Assembly (NCBI GenBank): GCA_019634675.1
Contig: JAHCAX010000001.1
Span: 868,001-932,000 of the forward strand
Direction: 5' to 3'
Length of the DNA: 64,000 nt
Source of the DNA: Acherontichlamydia pituitae
Lineage (GTDB): Bacteria; Chlamydiota; Chlamydiia; Chlamydiales; Rhabdochlamydiaceae
Shown here: positions 24,173 to 32,253 of the stretch, in pieces
Layout of the letters: the number at the start of each line of letters is the position of its first letter
How positions within the stretch are numbered: the stretch's first letter is position 1
Notes under the pieces: generated by a model
Seen by the model: the letters and a program-made list of their open reading frames with translations, nothing else
What the model was told of the DNA's origin: nothing
The model's database searches: none
Translations under genes and position numbers: made by a program

Positions 24173-25336
24173 TTATCTCCGGTTCGCAATATTTAAAAAT
24201 TTTGTGTTCCAGTCTGTCGATTCGCCGAGGTATTGGTCGATGATCTGGTAAAGAAGGGCATTAGTGAAAAAGCCCGATTCTGCATTTGTTAACAGGGCGA
24301 TTCCGAGGTTTAGGCTTGGCACATAGGCCAGAGCAGGCGTGCATCCATCGGTAAGCCCAGGAGTATGGTAGATCTTGACTCCGCGGTAGTCGTGGATAAG
24401 CCATCCATAGCCATAAGTGAGAAATTGGCAGTCAGGAAAAAAGACAGAGCTTGTGAATAGCTCATCTTTAGCAAAAAAACCTTCTTTAGAAGCGATCGAC
24501 TGGGAATCGAACGTCGGAGATCCTGCTAGAATTTCAGAGGAGACTGTTTTGAGCCAAACGGCCATGTCATCCGCGCAGGAAAACATCCCTGCTGCGGGAG
24601 CGATCGAATCAAAATTTTCGATAGGGATCTCCGTCCACTGATCGTTGATCCATTTATGCCCCGTGATCCGATTGGGCGTCTTCATGAAGGCGATGTAGCT
24701 GCAGAGTGTGTTGTTCATTGCGTTGGGCTTCAAGATCTGCGTAGAGATATAGGTCTGCCAGTTCTTTTGAGGAGTGGACTCAAACACTTTTCCTGCTAGC
24801 AGGTAGTTGAAATTTTGGTAGCTCCACATCCCCCGAAAACCTTTTGGAAAAGGAATTTTAGGGAGCTGTTCGGCTAGCAGCTGATGCTCTGACAAATCAA
24901 AGTCGGTCAAGTAGTCCCTGTTGATCGAATCTCCGGCAAGACCAGAGCTCATGCTTAGAGCGTCATGGATCGTGGTGTGATCGGTTGCGTAGCTTAAGGA
25001 AAGGTTCAATCCGGGATAAAATTTTTTGATCGGATCGTCATAGGAACAGCGCCCTAATTTCACAAGCTTCTGAATGGCAGCGGCAGTAAAGGTCTTTGTC
25101 AGCGACGCGATCGGAAAAAGGGTGTTGCTGTCGATCGGGTCGTCTTTGGATACCCGCTTGGTGCCGTAGCCTTTGCAAAGAAGGACCTGATCATTTTTAA
25201 CGATGGCGACTGCACAGCCTGGAACTTTCCAAAACGAAAGGGTGTCGGAACAGGTTTTGTCCAGCGGATCGATTGGAACTTCTTTTGCTGCCAAAGTAGT
25301 AAAGAAAAAGAATGCAAAGAGAAGATGCTTCAACAT
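24173..25336 (-). CDS. Secreted serine beta-lactamase-family hydrolase
   Basis: A 387-residue protein with a signal peptide (MLKHLLFAFFFFTTLAAKE, cleavage near residue 17). The class C/penicillin-binding motifs are present: SLTK (SxxK) near residue 78, YQN (YxN) near 170 and HTPG in the KTG position near 330. The last motif is typical of esterase or D-peptidase members rather than of antibiotic-degrading enzymes. It is expected in the periplasm. It leads an operon with a VOC protein and an epimerase. The substrate cannot be read from the sequence. Confidence 0.85.
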   Translation of the reverse strand: MLKHLLFAFFFFTTLAAKEVPIDPLDKTCSDTLSFWKVPGCAVAIVKNDQVLLCKGYGTKRVSKDDPIDSNTLFPIASLTKTFTAAAIQKLVKLGRCSYDDPIKKFYPGLNLSLSYATDHTTIHDALSMSSGLAGDSINRDYLTDFDLSEHQLLAEQLPKIPFPKGFRGMWSYQNFNYLLAGKVFESTPQKNWQTYISTQILKPNAMNNTLCSYIAFMKTPNRITGHKWINDQWTEIPIENFDSIAPAAGMFSCADDMAVWLKTVSSEILAGSPTFDSQSIASKEGFFAKDELFTSSVFFPDCQFLTYGYGWLIHDYRGVKIYHTPGLTDGCTPALAYVPSLNLGIALLTNAESGFFTNALLYQIIDQYLGESTDWNTKFLNIANRR

Positions 25337-25413
25337 AGTTTTACGTTCCTTTTTTGAACACTATGGAACTCCATAGGAAAAAAAACGATCGATTTTTTTG
25401 TATTAACCTTAAG

Positions 25414-25463
25414 TTGAGACCGTTGCATAATTGATAGATCGCCGAACGATGCAACGGTCTCAA
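25414..25463 (-). terminator. 15-bp stem containing the stop codon of the DUF6314 gene
   Basis: TTGAGACCGTTGCAT (25414-25428) and its exact reverse complement (25449-25463) flank a 20-nt loop. The TGA stop of the upstream minus-strand gene (25460-25462) lies inside the arm. Position suggests a terminator, although no T-run follows immediately. Confidence 0.65.
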
Positions 25464-26245
25464 GTTGTGTATGCGGACTGCATCTCCTCGTTCTTCTTGG
25501 GGCCGATCACCCGCCAATTGAGCTGGATGCCGTACCGGTCCCAAGGGACTGTTGCCATGTACGCATCTTCTTCGCATAAATGGGACTCGACGGAAGAAAG
25601 GACATGATTTCCGGAAACGGCGAGGTGGAACAAAAAGACCGGGTGGTCAGGCCCCAATCGCAAATGCTCTAGAGAGATCATGCACGAGCTCCGATCGATC
25701 GTCCAGCGGAAAGTATTGCTGAAATCGATGTTTTTTCCTTCGGAAACTTCCCATGAGCCTCGTTCGTGAAAGAGGAGTACAGTGCTTCCTTGTTCGCTGA
25801 CATGCACGTCGCCTTTGCCTTTGCCCTGCCATTTCGGTTCTGTCTTTGACCGCGATCTGGCAATGCGGGTAAAATGCCTGACTGCTCTCAGTTTATCCCA
25901 AAAAGCTAGGAGTTGAGGCTCTTGAACCCTTCTTGCGGTCGAGTCTGTTTGAACGAGGGAATAGAGCTTTTTTTCCTGATTGGAAAGAAGAGTGTATGCC
26001 CGTTTCAGCAGCTGTTCCAGCTCGCCCATAAGCGGGTGGGCTGGGTTTAATTGGTAAAGTTTTGTCTTCCCTTCGTAATAGCTTAAAACCAGACGCGCTT
26101 TTTCCAGACGCGAAAAGGCGTTTTGCAAAGATGTCAGCGGAGTGCTTAGCAGCCTTTGGAGCTGGGCGCCGTAACACTTGTTGTTGACGAAGAGGTAGAG
26201 AAGGATTTTCTCCACATTCTTGTTTCCGCAAAGCCCTTCGAGCAT
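25460..26245 (-). CDS. Winged-helix protein with C-terminal DUF6314 domain (candidate bio regulator)
   Basis: A 261-residue protein from the ATG at 26245 (MLEGLCGNKNVEKIL); an upstream GTG would add three residues. Residues about 1-95 have the plan of an ArsR/MarR-like winged helix: EKILLYLFVNNKCYGAQLQR, a recognition-helix region LTSLQNAFSRLEKARLV, a wing ending YYEGKTKLYQLNP, then a helix. Residues about 125-255 match DUF6314, with GKGDVHV, LLFHERGSW, FRWTIDR, LCEEDAY and NWRVIGPKKN in the expected order. DUF6314 has no assigned function that I know. The gene is divergent from bioB, separated by 183 bp including a 12-bp palindrome. A role as a ligand-sensing repressor of biotin synthesis is inference. 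Confidence 0.72.
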   Translation of the reverse strand: MLEGLCGNKNVEKILLYLFVNNKCYGAQLQRLLSTPLTSLQNAFSRLEKARLVLSYYEGKTKLYQLNPAHPLMGELEQLLKRAYTLLSNQEKKLYSLVQTDSTARRVQEPQLLAFWDKLRAVRHFTRIARSRSKTEPKWQGKGKGDVHVSEQGSTVLLFHERGSWEVSEGKNIDFSNTFRWTIDRSSCMISLEHLRLGPDHPVFLFHLAVSGNHVLSSVESHLCEEDAYMATVPWDRYGIQLNWRVIGPKKNEEMQSAYTT

Positions 26246-26330
26246 AACATTCACCTAATTTTTAGTTTATAATGTGGGTCTTTTTGTGGTTCTGCTGCGT
26301 TGAAATGGGGGATTATAGGGCAAAAATCCT

Positions 26331-26342
26331 GTTTATATAAAC
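26331..26342. promoter_or_regulatory. Palindrome GTTTATATAAAC between divergent regulator and bioB
   Basis: A perfect 12-bp palindrome midway in the 183-bp divergent spacer, 98 bp before the bioB start. It resembles neither the BirA site (TTGTAAACC-type arms) nor BioQ sites. It is a candidate operator for the DUF6314 winged-helix protein. Confidence 0.4.
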
Positions 26343-26428
26343 GGTTTTTCGGTTTTTTGGAGTGGATTTACGATTGAATCTTGCTTTTTTGGCTTATTAA
26401 TATGTTGGCAAAATTGGAGATCAAGACA

Positions 26429-27394
26429 ATGGAAAGTAGACAGTACTGGACAAAGGAAGAGATTGGGGAAGTTTATCATTCACCGTTGTTAGACTTAGTA
26501 TACCGGGCAGCCAAAGTCCATCGGTGTTTTCAAGCCTCAGATCAGGTGCAGGTTTGTTCGCTTATCTCGATCAAGACTGGAGGATGTCCGGAAGACTGCA
26601 AATACTGCCCTCAGTCTGCCCGCTACCAGACCCATGTCGGCCCATCTCCGCTGATGCAGGAGGAGGAGATCATTGCTGTAGCCAAAAAGGCAGTCTTGCA
26701 GGGCGCAACTCGAGTTTGTCTTGGAGCGGCCTGGCGATCGGTCCGCGACAATGCCCAGTTCGATCAGATCCTAAGCGTCATAAAACGGATCACGGGCATG
26801 GGTGTGGAAGTCTGCTGCACGCTAGGAATGGTGAACGGGGCTCAAGCAGAAAAGCTCAAGCAAGCAGGACTATACTCTTACAATCACAACTTGGACACTT
26901 CTCCGGAATATTATCCTTCGATCATCACGACGCGGACCTATGAAGAGAGGCTAAAGACTCTCGATGCCGTTGAGAAGGCTGGGATTGGTGTTTGCTGCGG
27001 TGGAATTATCGGCATGGGGGAGGCTGCAGAGGACCGGATCGAACTGCTTGCAGTGCTCGCAAACCGAAATCCCCAACCTGCATCTGTTCCGATCAATATG
27101 CTGATCCCTGTTGCAGGAACGCCTTTAGAGGGAAAAGAACCTGTCTCGATTTGGGATATGCTCAGGATGGTCGCTACAGCAAGGATCACGATGCCGAAAA
27201 CGATGGTCCGTCTCTCTGCCGGCAGGCTTGGTTGCTCGACGGAGGCTCAAGCGCTCTGCTTTTTAGCGGGGGCAAATTCGATTTTTTCCGGTGAAAAGCT
27301 GCTGACCTGCTCCAATCCAGAATTTGATGAAGACGCAGAGATGCTGCGCCTTTTAGGGTTAAAAGTCCTTCCTGCATTTTCGGTGGACCGATGA
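26429..27394 (+). CDS. bioB: Biotin synthase
   Basis: A 321-residue radical-SAM enzyme converting dethiobiotin to biotin. The start at ATG 26429 follows GGAG and gives MESRQYW; longer readings from 26381 are possible but less likely. The cluster CPEDCKYC (C53, C57, C60) binds the 4Fe-4S cluster. YNHNLDTSPEYYP and CCGGIIGMGE are BioB signatures, and Cys/Arg residues for the 2Fe-2S sulfur donor are present. Its stop overlaps bioF (ATGA), and the operon order is bioB-bioF-bioD-bioA. Confidence 0.96.
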   Translation: MESRQYWTKEEIGEVYHSPLLDLVYRAAKVHRCFQASDQVQVCSLISIKTGGCPEDCKYCPQSARYQTHVGPSPLMQEEEIIAVAKKAVLQGATRVCLGAAWRSVRDNAQFDQILSVIKRITGMGVEVCCTLGMVNGAQAEKLKQAGLYSYNHNLDTSPEYYPSIITTRTYEERLKTLDAVEKAGIGVCCGGIIGMGEAAEDRIELLAVLANRNPQPASVPINMLIPVAGTPLEGKEPVSIWDMLRMVATARITMPKTMVRLSAGRLGCSTEAQALCFLAGANSIFSGEKLLTCSNPEFDEDAEMLRLLGLKVLPAFSVDR

Positions 27395-28467
27395 CAACGG
27401 CTATTCTCAATGAGCACTTGATAAAGCGGAAACAACAGAATTTGATGCGGATCCTTTCTTCATCAGAGGGATTGGTGGACTTTGCATCCACTGATTACCT
27501 CGGATTTGCACGGTCTTTAGAACTGTTGGAGAGCAAAGCGGACAGGATTGGATCGACAGGTTCGCGTCTGTTGACAGGGAACCATCCCCGCTTCGAAGAA
27601 TTGGAAGAGAAAATCGCGCGGTTCCACCAAGCTGAGAGCTGCTTGCTTTATAACACGGGATACACGGCAAATTTAGGTCTGATTGCGGCGCTTGGATCTA
27701 TCGAGCCGACTTTTATCTACGATCTTGACATTCACGTTTCGATGATCGATGGGATCTGCCTTTCTAAAGCAAAGAGCTTTGCTTTTCGACATAACGATCT
27801 GAACTCTTTGGAATGGAGGTTAAAAGGGGCGAAACCGCCTACTTTTGTCATCGTTGAATCGATCTATTCGGTCAGCGGAGATTTTGCTCCTCTTAAGGAG
27901 TTGGCTGATCTGTGCTTGCAATACGGAGCTGAGTTGATAGTCGATGAGGCCCATGCAACCGGCGTTTGTGGAAAGGATGGAAGGGGCTGCGTTGCTGAAT
28001 GGGGATTGGAAGAACAGGTTTTTGCGCGTATGCATAGTTTTAGCAAGACTCTGGGAAGCCTAGGCGGCTGCATTCTTGGAAGCCAGGCGCTTAAGGATTA
28101 CCTGATCAATTTTTCGAGACCGTTCATTTATACGGTGGCAATGCCGTTGACTGCACTTTCTTTGATTGAAGCTGGCTATGACAAGCTTGCCCGAGAAGCT
28201 CATGTCCATCAGCAGCGGCTAAGAGATCTTGTGTCCTATTTCCAGAAAAGATTGGGAATAACAGGAACTCAAAGTCCAATTCAGCCGATCTGGATTAATG
28301 GAGCGGAGGAGGCGCGCTCTTTATCAGAAAAATTAAAGAACAAAGGCTTTGATGCCCGTGCTCTCGTTTCTCCGACAGTTAAAAGAGGAAAAGAGTGTTT
28401 GCGCATCGTTGTGCATTCCTTCAATCAAGAAGAGGAAATTGACCGATTGGCGGAGGCTATAAAATGA
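27391..28467 (+). CDS. bioF: 8-amino-7-oxononanoate synthase
   Basis: A 358-residue PLP enzyme that condenses pimeloyl-ACP (or -CoA) with alanine. Hallmarks are GSTGSRLLTGNHPRFEELE near residue 50, DEAHATGVCGKDGRG, and the PLP-lysine segment HSFSKTLGSLGG. Somewhat shorter than typical BioF (about 385), mainly at the N-terminus. Overlaps both neighbours by 4 bp, so it is translationally coupled. Confidence 0.94.
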   Translation: MTTAILNEHLIKRKQQNLMRILSSSEGLVDFASTDYLGFARSLELLESKADRIGSTGSRLLTGNHPRFEELEEKIARFHQAESCLLYNTGYTANLGLIAALGSIEPTFIYDLDIHVSMIDGICLSKAKSFAFRHNDLNSLEWRLKGAKPPTFVIVESIYSVSGDFAPLKELADLCLQYGAELIVDEAHATGVCGKDGRGCVAEWGLEEQVFARMHSFSKTLGSLGGCILGSQALKDYLINFSRPFIYTVAMPLTALSLIEAGYDKLAREAHVHQQRLRDLVSYFQKRLGITGTQSPIQPIWINGAEEARSLSEKLKNKGFDARALVSPTVKRGKECLRIVVHSFNQEEEIDRLAEAIK

Positions 28468-29081
28468 AGAGGTTCATTGTTGCGGGCATCCATACAGAAG
28501 TAGGAAAGACGGCTGTAGCTGCGATCTTGACGGAGGCGTTGAATGGATATTACTGGAAGCCTGTCCAATGCGGTTTTCCACAAGACCGTATTTGGGTTGA
28601 GGAGCGTCTGTCTCAAAGAGATCGGTGCTACCCTGAAACCTATTGCCTTGGCACTCCTGCATCTCCGCATTTAGCGGCAGAGGCGGAAGAGGTCCGTATA
28701 GAAGCTAAGGACCTCATTGCGCCAGCTTGCCAGGCTCCTCTTGTGATTGAAGGAACAGGCGGGATCCTTTCTCCTTTGAATGAAACAGAGAGCTGGATCG
28801 AAGCGGCGATGCAATGGGATGCAGGATGGATCTTGGTCCATCGCCACTATTTGGGCAGCTTGAACCATTGCTTGCTGACAGTTGAGGCGATGAGGGCCAG
28901 GAATCTTCCTATTCTGGGGATGATCTTCAATGGCGAAGGGAATTTAGAAACCGAAAATATGCTTTTAAAGAGGGTAGGTGCACGTTGTTTAGCAAGATTG
29001 CCATGGCAGAAAGAGCTCGCAGCAGAAGCTGTGCAAATGATAGCCGAACAATGGAGGCCTCTTCTTCAATCCGTTCTTTAG
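28464..29081 (+). CDS. bioD: Dethiobiotin synthetase
   Basis: A 205-residue ATP-dependent ligase closing the ureido ring. The N-terminal P-loop-like segment is FIVAGIHTEVGKTAVAA (GTDTxVGKT in the family, with His-Thr-Glu here). YWKPVQCG supplies the conserved Lys and Gln, and IEGTGGILSPL is the BioD Gly-rich motif. It overlaps bioF through ATGA, and its end overlaps the bioA start. Confidence 0.93.
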   Translation: MKRFIVAGIHTEVGKTAVAAILTEALNGYYWKPVQCGFPQDRIWVEERLSQRDRCYPETYCLGTPASPHLAAEAEEVRIEAKDLIAPACQAPLVIEGTGGILSPLNETESWIEAAMQWDAGWILVHRHYLGSLNHCLLTVEAMRARNLPILGMIFNGEGNLETENMLLKRVGARCLARLPWQKELAAEAVQMIAEQWRPLLQSVL

Positions 29082-30337
29082 TGGAAAGGGACCGCGCTTG
29101 CGTCTGGCATCCGTTCACTCAGGCCTTTGATGCAGAGCCTGCTGTTCCAATCGTCAAAGGGGAAGGGGCCTATCTCTATTCTGAAACGGGCGAGGCGTAT
29201 TTAGATGCGATCTCATCCTGGTGGGTGAACTTGCACGGCCACTCCCACCCTTACATTGCAGAGAAAATTGGAGCTCAGGCCAAAGAGTTGGAACATGTGA
29301 TTTTTGCTGGATATACGCATCCGCAAGCGGTGGTTTTGGCCGAACGGCTGCTTGCGTTATTTTCCGATGCCTACTCCCATGTTTTTTATTCAGACAATGG
29401 CTCTACCGCAGTCGAGGTCGCATTGAAGATGGCCTTGCAAGTCCAAGGAAACGGAAAGCAGATCCTTTGCTTTCAAGGGGCTTACCATGGCGATACGTTT
29501 GGCGCAATGGCAGCTGCTGGCAGGTCCCATTACAACCAGCCTTTTTGGCCCTATTTGTTCCATGTCCATTCGATCCAGCCTCCCATTTGCGGGAGGGAAG
29601 AAGAGTCGTTGCGGGAGTTTGAAAGGGCGGTCGGCTCAGGCGAAATCGCAGCGTTTATTTTTGAGCCTCTGGTCCAAGGGGCTGGAGGGATGAGGCTTCA
29701 TTCTAAACAGTTACTGAGCTGGATGGTCAAGCGATGCCAAGAAAATGGGATTCTCACCATTGCCGACGAGGTGATGACGGGATTTGGAAGAACGGGGGCT
29801 CTTTTTGCTAGCAGTACTCTGGATGTTTATCCCGATCTGATCTGCCTTTCAAAAGGGATATCGGGCGGCTTTTTGCCATTGGGCGCGACAATCGCCAAAA
29901 AAATGATTTTTGATTCTTTTTTGTCTCCGGATCCAGCAAAAGCCTTCCTGCACGGCCATTCGTATACAGGAAATCCTCTTGCATGCGCTGCTGCCAATGC
30001 CAGTCTAGACCTTCTATTGCAAGAAGGGTGCGATGCGGCAAGGAAAATGATCGAAACAGAGCACGCCGGTTTTCAAAGCAGTTGGAAAGGCCACCCAAAG
30101 CTTGTCCGCTGCGAGGCGATCGGAACGATCTTAGCGTTAGAATACCGGACAGAAAAGAGTTCTTATTACAGCGTGCTCAAAAAAGAGCTTGCCGCTTTTT
30201 TTAAAAGCAGAGGGGTTTTGCTGCGGCCCCTTGGCAATGTCCTCTATCTGATGCCCCCTTACTGCATCCGACGGGAAGAGCTGCAGAAAATGTATTCCTT
30301 AATTGCCGAGACTTTGGAGGAGTGGAAATGGGATTGA
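29051..30337 (+). CDS. bioA: Adenosylmethionine-8-amino-7-oxononanoate aminotransferase
   Basis: A 428-residue PLP aminotransferase using S-adenosylmethionine as amino donor. The ATG at 29051 puts 16 residues before VWHPFTQ, close to E. coli BioA; a GTG at 29081, overlapping the bioD stop, is the alternative. Visible signatures are SSWWVNLHGHSHP, FYSDNGSTAVEVALKMA, ADEVMTGFGRTG, the PLP lysine in LSKGISGG, and HGHSYTGNPLACAAAN. Its stop overlaps the diiron gene by 10 bp. Confidence 0.94.
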   Translation: MEASSSIRSLVERDRACVWHPFTQAFDAEPAVPIVKGEGAYLYSETGEAYLDAISSWWVNLHGHSHPYIAEKIGAQAKELEHVIFAGYTHPQAVVLAERLLALFSDAYSHVFYSDNGSTAVEVALKMALQVQGNGKQILCFQGAYHGDTFGAMAAAGRSHYNQPFWPYLFHVHSIQPPICGREEESLREFERAVGSGEIAAFIFEPLVQGAGGMRLHSKQLLSWMVKRCQENGILTIADEVMTGFGRTGALFASSTLDVYPDLICLSKGISGGFLPLGATIAKKMIFDSFLSPDPAKAFLHGHSYTGNPLACAAANASLDLLLQEGCDAARKMIETEHAGFQSSWKGHPKLVRCEAIGTILALEYRTEKSSYYSVLKKELAAFFKSRGVLLRPLGNVLYLMPPYCIRREELQKMYSLIAETLEEWKWD

Positions 30338-31074
30338 TTTCCTTCGAAAACGAAATTACAGAACTGGTCCAAGCCATTGTGAAAGATCCGTTCTTGCATG
30401 GGCTTTGGCTTAACACCCTTTCTTATCTTGAAAACTGCGGGGCCCGCAAGATCGCTTCCTGTGAACATCCGACTGCTGTAAAAGAAGAGATGCTGAAGCA
30501 CGCATCGGAAGAGTTCCGCCATGCTTTTTACTTGAAGAAACAGCTGGGAAGGATCAACCAGCATTTCGAGGATTACCGCCGATCTTATTTATTGGGAGGA
30601 TGGCCGGCATACCATTATCTCAACGCCCTCGACCTGTATTCTTTCCGCTATCTTCAAAGCTTAAAGTTGGATCCTTCGGCAAGGAAGGAACTTGCCTATT
30701 TGTTAGTGACCTATGCAATTGAGCTTAGAGCGGCAGAGCTTTATCCGCTCTATCATTCCCAGCTCATCAAGGAACATTCAAGAGTTCAAGTGAAATCGAT
30801 CCTCCTTGAAGAGCATGAGCATTTGCAAGAAATGGAATCAGCCTTAAGCCGTATCCCAATGTCCTCGATCCATATTGAGAACATCTGCCGCATTGAGGCC
30901 AACTTGTTTGCAACATGGCTTGTCGCCTGTGTCGAACAGATCAAGGAGCATCGGCTCGCACTGCGCGGTAGATTGCCATTTCATTGGACTGGATCTGTTC
31001 GGTCATCACAAAGGTTGTCCCCGATGAAATGGCGATGTTCCAATGTTCAGAGGCATTCGAAGCATGGGCATTGA
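30328..31074 (+). CDS. Ferritin-like diiron protein coupled to bioA (candidate pimelate-supply oxidase)
   Basis: A 248-residue protein starting at ATG 30328, inside the bioA end, with GGAGGAG five bases upstream. Four helices carry a complete ferritin-type diiron ligand set: E35, E62-x-x-H65, E132 and E162-x-x-H165. The spacing between the two ExxH helices (100 residues) fits a four-helix-bundle oxidase such as ribonucleotide reductase R2, AurF or MiaE types rather than storage ferritin. No bioC, bioH, bioW, bioI or bioZ is visible in the window, so the source of pimeloyl groups is unassigned. This gene is the obvious operon-linked candidate, by inference. The last 45 codons overlap the convergent C39-like gene antisense, and the true C-terminus may be shorter. 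Confidence 0.78.
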   Translation: MGLISFENEITELVQAIVKDPFLHGLWLNTLSYLENCGARKIASCEHPTAVKEEMLKHASEEFRHAFYLKKQLGRINQHFEDYRRSYLLGGWPAYHYLNALDLYSFRYLQSLKLDPSARKELAYLLVTYAIELRAAELYPLYHSQLIKEHSRVQVKSILLEEHEHLQEMESALSRIPMSSIHIENICRIEANLFATWLVACVEQIKEHRLALRGRLPFHWTGSVRSSQRLSPMKWRCSNVQRHSKHGH

Positions 31075-31999
31075 ACTCAGAATCAGGAACTGCATCAAAC
31101 GAGTTGTAGCGATAGAGGTTGTAAGATGTATTGGGCTCTAATCCGGAAACAGTGATCGTCAAGGTGATCGGCATGGGAGCAGGCCTCGTGTTCGATTTGT
31201 CCTCGATAGGAGGGACCTCGTTATTGACATTGGTCGTCAGGCGGACGGGCAGGGTGTCATTGTTCAAGTCGGCCACGCCCGTGATCGCAATCCCATAATT
31301 TGCCGCATCGTTATTGACCGAATAGATCGAACCATGTTTCGAGTTTGCCAGCTTTCGGTCAGCTTGAAAGGGATCGCAGTAGTAGTTGAAATAATAGGGA
31401 GGATTCGTTGTGCTTCCCCAGAGTCCGTTGTCGCTAAAAAAGAGAGTGTCATCTCCGTAATATGCAGGATCGGCGAGGGGATGGTTGGAGCCGAAGCCGA
31501 TGACAGGAACGATGTGGTCGTATTCTGAATCGCCAGCATCGGGGTCAGTGTCTGTATAGAAGAGGTATTCATTGGTAAAAATACCGATAATGACGGGATA
31601 GCCTTTGACGACGTTTTGTTTGACCCAAGCTAAAAATTGATCGGTCGTCTGCTCGCTATCTGTGTCCCAGATGATTGCATTGAGATGCATCTGCTTAGCG
31701 GCATAAGCATCATTTTTTCCAAGCAGGAGCTGGCTTTTGTTCTGCAAGGCGCCTTTGCATGCGATCGAGCGGGCATCGTATTGAGATAGATATTGGCCGT
31801 AGTAGAGTCCGGCGCTGATGAAGCTGACCTCGCCGCAGTACCCGGCATTGGCATCCCATTGGTATCGGGCTGGAATCGGATTTTTCTGCGTTTCAGCAGC
31901 TGTATAAGTCGGTGCAGGCTTGACACAAATACAGCCTAAAAGAGGCTCTCCGCTGATCAACAGCGCATTCAAAGTTAGAAAACAGAGTAATTTGTTCAT
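30941..31999 (-). CDS. Secreted papain/C39-like cysteine-protease-fold protein
   Basis: A 352-residue protein with a signal peptide (hydrophobic residues 4-22) ending in PLLGC, which may be a lipobox. The segment DANAGYCGEVSFISAG near residue 52 supplies a Cys in a helix-start context, YDHIVPVIGFG near 165 a His, and FFSDNGLWG near 193 an Asp/Asn, together a papain-like triad as in the C39-like family. Residues about 260-345 form a beta-rich tail resembling a fibronectin-like domain (GLEPNTSYNLYRY). It would act in the periplasm or outside the cell. The 3' end overlaps the diiron gene by 134 bp on the opposite strand. Confidence 0.68.
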   Translation of the reverse strand: MNKLLCFLTLNALLISGEPLLGCICVKPAPTYTAAETQKNPIPARYQWDANAGYCGEVSFISAGLYYGQYLSQYDARSIACKGALQNKSQLLLGKNDAYAAKQMHLNAIIWDTDSEQTTDQFLAWVKQNVVKGYPVIIGIFTNEYLFYTDTDPDAGDSEYDHIVPVIGFGSNHPLADPAYYGDDTLFFSDNGLWGSTTNPPYYFNYYCDPFQADRKLANSKHGSIYSVNNDAANYGIAITGVADLNNDTLPVRLTTNVNNEVPPIEDKSNTRPAPMPITLTITVSGLEPNTSYNLYRYNSFDAVPDSEFNAHASNASEHWNIAISSGTTFVMTEQIQSNEMAIYRAVRADAP

Positions 32000-32253
32000 C
32001 CATTCTATCAGCGCATAAGCCTAGTCTTTTGCGCTGCTCCTTCTTTTAAGATTGAAAACAAAATAAGCTTGAAAGAAAATTTTTGTCCATTAAGTACGTC
32101 ATTTGAAGTCGTTGTGTTGTCTATGGTCTATCAAAAAAAATCCATGAAATGAAGAGCAACTTTCTCATGGTGTCGGTGCAGGCTCCAATTTTCATAGATA
32201 AAATCTTCGTGAAAGTTTATTATGAAATTTATTTAGATTATTTATTAACAAGC

